A stretch of DNA of 6,846 nucleotides from Candidatus Atribacteria bacterium 1244-E10-H5-B2 (GTDB lineage Bacteria > Atribacterota > JS1 > SB-45 > 34-128). Location of the stretch: the NCBI GenBank assembly GCA_003575245.1, contig NMQN01000572.1, forward strand, positions 1-6,846. Reading direction: 5' to 3'. This document shows positions 5,373 to 6,846 of this stretch, one piece after another (position 1 is the stretch's first letter; the number at the start of each line of letters is the position of its first letter). The notes under the pieces are model-generated. The model worked only from the letters and a program-made list of their open reading frames with translations. It was not told where the DNA came from and did no database searches. The position numbers were made by a program, and so were the translations under genes.

Positions 5373-5647
5373 CTGCGTGACCCCTCCTCCTCCAAGATAA
5401 AACCTGGTTCCAAGAGTCCATGAAGACGACATTGATTAATCCATAACTGTCCCGTTTCGAAATAACTTTTTTCCAAGCCAAACTGTTCCATGATATAACA
5501 CCAACCACGAGCACTCATACTAAAATCTATTTCTCTTTGTGCTTCCTTCATGTCCTCCGCGAGCATCTGTAATTGGTTTATATATTTCTCCTCTGCCCCT
5601 TTTTTTTGACCGCCTGGTTTCCGTATATCTGGCAATCGTATATTCAT
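5369..5647 (-). CDS. N-terminal winged-helix fragment of the Toprim protein, 92 residues
   Basis: This is the open part before the first frameshift. It starts at ATG 5647, with GGAAGG eight bases upstream. Residues 1-40 are charged and helical. Residues 41-89 match the winged-helix layout of Topo VI-A-like proteins: ARGWCYI, then a loop, a recognition-type helix (LWINQCRLHGLLEP) and an EEEG turn. The last codons (SRS) come after the shift and are probably not native. If made as is, it would be a free DNA-binding domain without the Toprim domain. Its TGA overlaps a TTG that could start the next fragment. Confidence 0.55.
   Translation of the reverse strand: MNIRLPDIRKPGGQKKGAEEKYINQLQMLAEDMKEAQREIDFSMSARGWCYIMEQFGLEKSYFETGQLWINQCRLHGLLEPGFILEEEGSRS
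5370..5390 (-). promoter_or_regulatory. Strong internal ribosome site and TTGA stop-start overlap at the Toprim split
   Basis: GGAGGAGGGG (5390-5381) is followed eight bases later by TTG, whose last two bases form the TGA stop of the upstream fragment. The same G-run is the point of the first frame change. It encodes EEEG in the protein, so its similarity to a ribosome site may be a by-product of coding. Confidence 0.4.
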
Positions 5648-5724
5648 ATTCCATTCCTTCCCTACTTTATTTTTCTTACGCTCTATACTATAATTTACTA
5701 TTTATTCTAAATTAAAATAAAAAA
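5648..5724 (-). promoter_or_regulatory. AT-rich leader of the Toprim operon
   Basis: This stretch contains no gene. It carries the GGAAGG ribosome site for ATG 5647 and, further upstream, a TATAGT that could be a -10 box, but no good -35 box at 16-18 bases. If the nearby inverted repeat terminates transcription, a promoter is expected here, but the sequence evidence for one is weak. Confidence 0.25.
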
Positions 5725-5802
5725 GGCCAAACAAAAAAACCGAATACCTTAACGGTAAGAATCGCATAAAACTTACCGATATCCGATTTAAATTATTTGG
5801 CC
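5725..5802. repeat. Nested inverted repeat, terminator-like, in the gap before the Toprim gene
   Basis: Outer arms GGCCAAA (5725-5731) and TTTGGCC (5796-5802) enclose inner arms CGGTAAG (5753-5759) and CTTACCG (5772-5778) around a 12-base loop. T-rich runs lie outside the outer arms on both strands, so the element could act as a bidirectional terminator or attenuator between the regulator and the Toprim operon. The large spacing of the outer arms weakens that reading. A cruciform, a protein-binding site or a replication-associated structure is also possible. Two similar direct motifs, ACCGAATACC and ACCGATATCC, flank the inner stem. Confidence 0.5.
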
Positions 5803-5843
5803 ATATTTTTTTATTTTTAAATTATTATACTTTCATCTGAGTA

Positions 5844-5939
5844 TCATATGCTTGTCATAAGATATATTATAGGACGTTGTAACCGGATATCCACTATATT
5901 TAATTTTGCCTAATGTGGATATTTAAGTATTTCGCTCAT
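5844..5939 (-). pseudogene. Remnant of a small, possibly zinc-ribbon, gene after the regulator
   Basis: AAAGGAG stands seven to eight bases before ATG 5939, right after the stop of the helix-turn-helix gene. The frame reads MSEILKYPH, then TAG, then continues open as AKLNIVDIRLQRPIIYLMT to a TGA. The pattern K-Y-P-H-stop-A-K-L suggests an ancestral CPHCGAKL zinc-ribbon loop that lost its first cysteine by substitution and its second by a small deletion. That reconstruction is inference. As it stands only a nine-residue peptide would be made. The stop lies inside the inverted repeat described separately. Confidence 0.35.
5887..5922. repeat. Inverted repeat ATATCCAC / GTGGATAT, possible operator
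   Basis: Perfect 8-base arms (5887-5894 and 5915-5922) are separated by 20 bases. On the minus strand a TATAAT sits at 5871-5866, 17 bases after GTGGAT of one arm. A weak promoter overlapping a repressor site is therefore conceivable, with the small regulator encoded just upstream as the natural candidate to bind. The -35 match is poor. A hairpin in the transcript is the other option. Confidence 0.4.
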
Positions 5940-5953
5940 GCGATTTTTCTCCT

Positions 5954-6172
5954 TTATTTTAATTTTTTTATGATATTATCGATAACCGCCCTTGTATTCT
6001 CGCTCTGCGGGACAGTTCTACCTTGTTGAAACCTATTATAAGTGGCATAGCTCACCCCGATAAAATGAGCCATAGAGGTAGGACTTATGTCATGTTTTAT
6101 AGCAAGAGTGACCAGTCTTTTAATCCTATCGTCTTTTATTTTTGAGATGTCTATTTCTATTCTTTTACCCAT
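5954..6172 (-). CDS. Cro-like helix-turn-helix transcriptional regulator, 72 residues
   Basis: The start is taken at ATG 6172 (MGKRIEIDISK). A GGAG ribosome site lies nine bases before it, and a promoter whose -10 box is at 6192-6197 would start transcription near 6185, downstream of the earlier in-frame ATG at 6220. Residues about 16-55 form a single XRE-type helix-turn-helix: RIKRLVTLAIKHD, SPTSMAHFIGVS, then YATYNRFQQGR as the recognition helix. A short C-terminal helix (AVIDNIIKKLK) may mediate dimerisation. Single-domain proteins of this size in prophages act like Cro or as transition regulators, here probably controlling its own promoter and the operon downstream. Its DNA target is unknown; the repeat at 5887-5922 and the CTTGC repeats in its promoter are candidates. 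Confidence 0.75.
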   Translation of the reverse strand: MGKRIEIDISKIKDDRIKRLVTLAIKHDISPTSMAHFIGVSYATYNRFQQGRTVPQSENTRAVIDNIIKKLK

Positions 6173-6191
6173 ATCCCCTCTCTCCATAGTA

Positions 6192-6220
6192 ATAATACCA
6201 TACGCAAGAAAAAATTGCAA
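6192..6220 (-). promoter_or_regulatory. Sigma70-type promoter of the Cro-like regulator
   Basis: On the minus strand TTGCAA (6220-6215) and TATTAT (6197-6192) are separated by exactly 17 bases, a good match to -35 and -10 boxes. Transcription would begin around 6185, leaving a very short leader that holds only the ribosome site. Two direct CTTGC copies 13 bases apart, one overlapping the -35 box and one in the spacer, could be half-sites for autoregulation. Confidence 0.6.
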
Positions 6221-6243
6221 GTATTTTTTTGAAAATTATTAAA

Positions 6244-6546
6244 TTAATTATTAAAATCTAATGCATCTCTGAGATTTTTCTTATTCTGTAACTTTTTATG
6301 TACTGTATCCAAATCTTGATCTACTATATGATTTAAATAGTCAAGCAAAAGAGAATATAATTCTTTATTTGCTAAGAAAGTTTCGCTAAATTCAACTATA
6401 TATCCTTTTTCTGTAATGTCTATTGCAAGAATTGTATAAACCTGGTTAGTTTTTTTAAAGGTTATCTCGCAGTTTTTATACTGTAATTTCACAGTCATCT
6501 CAAAAGATATAATATTATTAGTCTTAATTTCATATTTTTGCCCCAC
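6244..6546 (-). CDS. Unknown protein of the control region, 100 residues, GTG start
   Basis: The frame opens at GTG 6546, with AAGGGG about seven bases upstream, and closes with TAA. An internal ATG at residue 17 is an alternative start but has no good ribosome site. The N-terminal half is beta-rich (TVKLQYKNCEITFKK, QVYTILAIDITEKGYIVEF) and the C-terminal half helical and charged (YSLLLDYLNHIVDQ). There is no helix-turn-helix, signal peptide or membrane segment. I do not recognise it. It lies just upstream of the regulator's promoter and is transcribed in the same direction. Confidence 0.55.
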   Translation of the reverse strand: MGQKYEIKTNNIISFEMTVKLQYKNCEITFKKTNQVYTILAIDITEKGYIVEFSETFLANKELYSLLLDYLNHIVDQDLDTVHKKLQNKKNLRDALDFNN

Positions 6547-6694
6547 CCTACTACCCCTTAAATAAATATTAAATTATATATATCACATAATTGAAAAATC
6601 CTTCTTTTTAGCGTTAAATTTTAAAAATTTTTTTCAATTTTAAAGATATCTTTTTAGTCATTCTATATCTCTTCATTATCTATTTTTATTTCTT
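6547..6694. other. AT-rich intergenic stretch
   Basis: There is no convincing gene here. A 20-codon basic frame (6614-6676, minus) has no ribosome site. A TATAAT at 6578-6573 on the minus strand, part of an extended TG-A-TATATA context, could be the -10 box for the GTG gene, but the -35 region is poor. A perfect 12-base palindrome AAAGATATCTTT occurs at 6642-6653; in such AT-rich sequence this may be chance. Confidence 0.35.
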
Positions 6695-6846
6695 TTATCT
6701 TATTTTAACTCTCTTAGCTACTCCTTGGCTTCCCCAACTCCAAACAATTACTAAAATTCCTTGTGGGGCATCTTTAATCAAATACAGATACGTTGGAATT
6801 TTAGCTATTAGATAATCCCGTTCGCCTGGCTTTAATTCTATTTCAG
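6695..6846 (-). CDS. C-terminal 49 residues of an unrecognised gene (5' end outside the window)
   Basis: The minus-strand frame is open from the window edge to TAA at 6695-6697. It reads EIELKPGERDYLIAKIPTYL, then KDAPQGILVIVWSWGSQG, and ends in a basic VAKRVKIR. The alternation of hydrophobic and charged residues suggests a beta-rich, soluble domain. Composition and direction fit the neighbouring genes, and it is long for a chance open frame in such AT-rich sequence. The family is not recognised and the start cannot be seen. Confidence 0.5.
   Translation of the reverse strand, partial: EIELKPGERDYLIAKIPTYLYLIKDAPQGILVIVWSWGSQGVAKRVKIR

Larger units (their letters stand above)
4605..5647 (-). 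pseudogene. Spo11/topoisomerase VI-A-like phage Toprim protein, interrupted by two +1 frameshifts
   Basis: Three frames read in succession give one coherent protein. The first (from ATG 5647) supplies a winged-helix region, FSMSARGWCYIMEQFG to GLLEPGFILEEEG. The second supplies VEGQSDKSQSVEAFIKDQ to YEMWQTAG. The third supplies DYFKDSWCLYDG onward through the Toprim domain. Each frame change falls on a GGGG run followed by T (5381-5384 and 5296-5299); removing one G from each restores a single frame of 347 codons, close to the single-frame relatives I recall. In the Toprim part VEK carries the conserved Glu and CDFDPPG the D-x-D metal pair. Tyr51 of the first fragment is a candidate for the Topo VI-A active-site tyrosine. 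Either the gene is broken, the sequence has two homopolymer errors, or it is recoded. The family's exact role in phages is not established. Confidence 0.7.

Noticed and set aside
5293..5514. 73-residue minus-strand frame as an independent gene
   Set aside because: Its first ~40 residues are a shadow of the winged-helix fragment; only the VEGQSDK to QTAG part looks native, as the middle piece of the frameshifted Toprim protein.
6173..6220. Longer start (MQFFLAYG...) for the Cro-like regulator
   Set aside because: The extra codons overlap the promoter's -35 and -10 boxes and lie upstream of the predicted transcript start.
6614..6676. 20-codon basic frame (MKRYRMTKKISLK...)
   Set aside because: It has no ribosome site and lies in A-rich sequence where such Lys/Ile-rich frames arise by chance.

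Overview
The window looks like part of a prophage or phage-derived island in a low-GC bacterium. An anaerobic Firmicute or a similar uncultured lineage is plausible, but the host cannot be fixed from the sequence. Every supported gene is on the minus strand, so the natural reading order runs from position 6846 down to 1. Genes are short, closely packed, often joined by ATGA overlaps, and mostly preceded by strong AAGGAG-type ribosome binding sites. I found no rRNA, tRNA, CRISPR array or insertion sequence.

Region by region, in transcription order. (1) 6846-5844 is a control region. It holds the 3' end of an unrecognised gene, an unknown 100-residue gene with a GTG start, a clear sigma70-type promoter (6192-6220), a small single-domain helix-turn-helix regulator (5954-6172), and a broken remnant that looks like a zinc-ribbon gene. 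(2) 5843-5648 is a gene-free, AT-rich stretch with a nested inverted repeat resembling a bidirectional terminator. (3) 5647-4605 is a phage-type Toprim protein related to topoisomerase VI-A/Spo11. An N-terminal winged-helix part, a linker and the Toprim domain lie in three different frames, each change falling on a GGGG run. (4) 4553-4375 is the remnant of a small gene containing several stops. (5) 4378-2573 is a run of small phage genes: a helix-turn-helix protein, a helical protein, a Cys-containing protein, a protein with an internal 27-residue repeat, and a 73-residue protein. (6) 2556-548 holds a Gam/Gp157-like protein and a large Gp3-like recombination directionality factor (RDF). (7) 490-1 holds three very small genes and the first 28 codons of an SbcD/Mre11-type nuclease.

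Taken together this is an early DNA-metabolism and recombination module. It combines a Spo11-like Toprim protein, a putative nuclease-inhibitor or end-binding protein, an excision-direction factor (which would pair with a serine integrase outside the window) and an SbcD nuclease, placed downstream of a Cro-like regulator. At least three reading frames are broken and a fourth may have a premature stop. This means a decaying prophage, a draft sequence with homopolymer errors, or, less likely, recoding. I see no convincing new defence system; the most notable points are the split Spo11-like gene and its pairing with SbcD.
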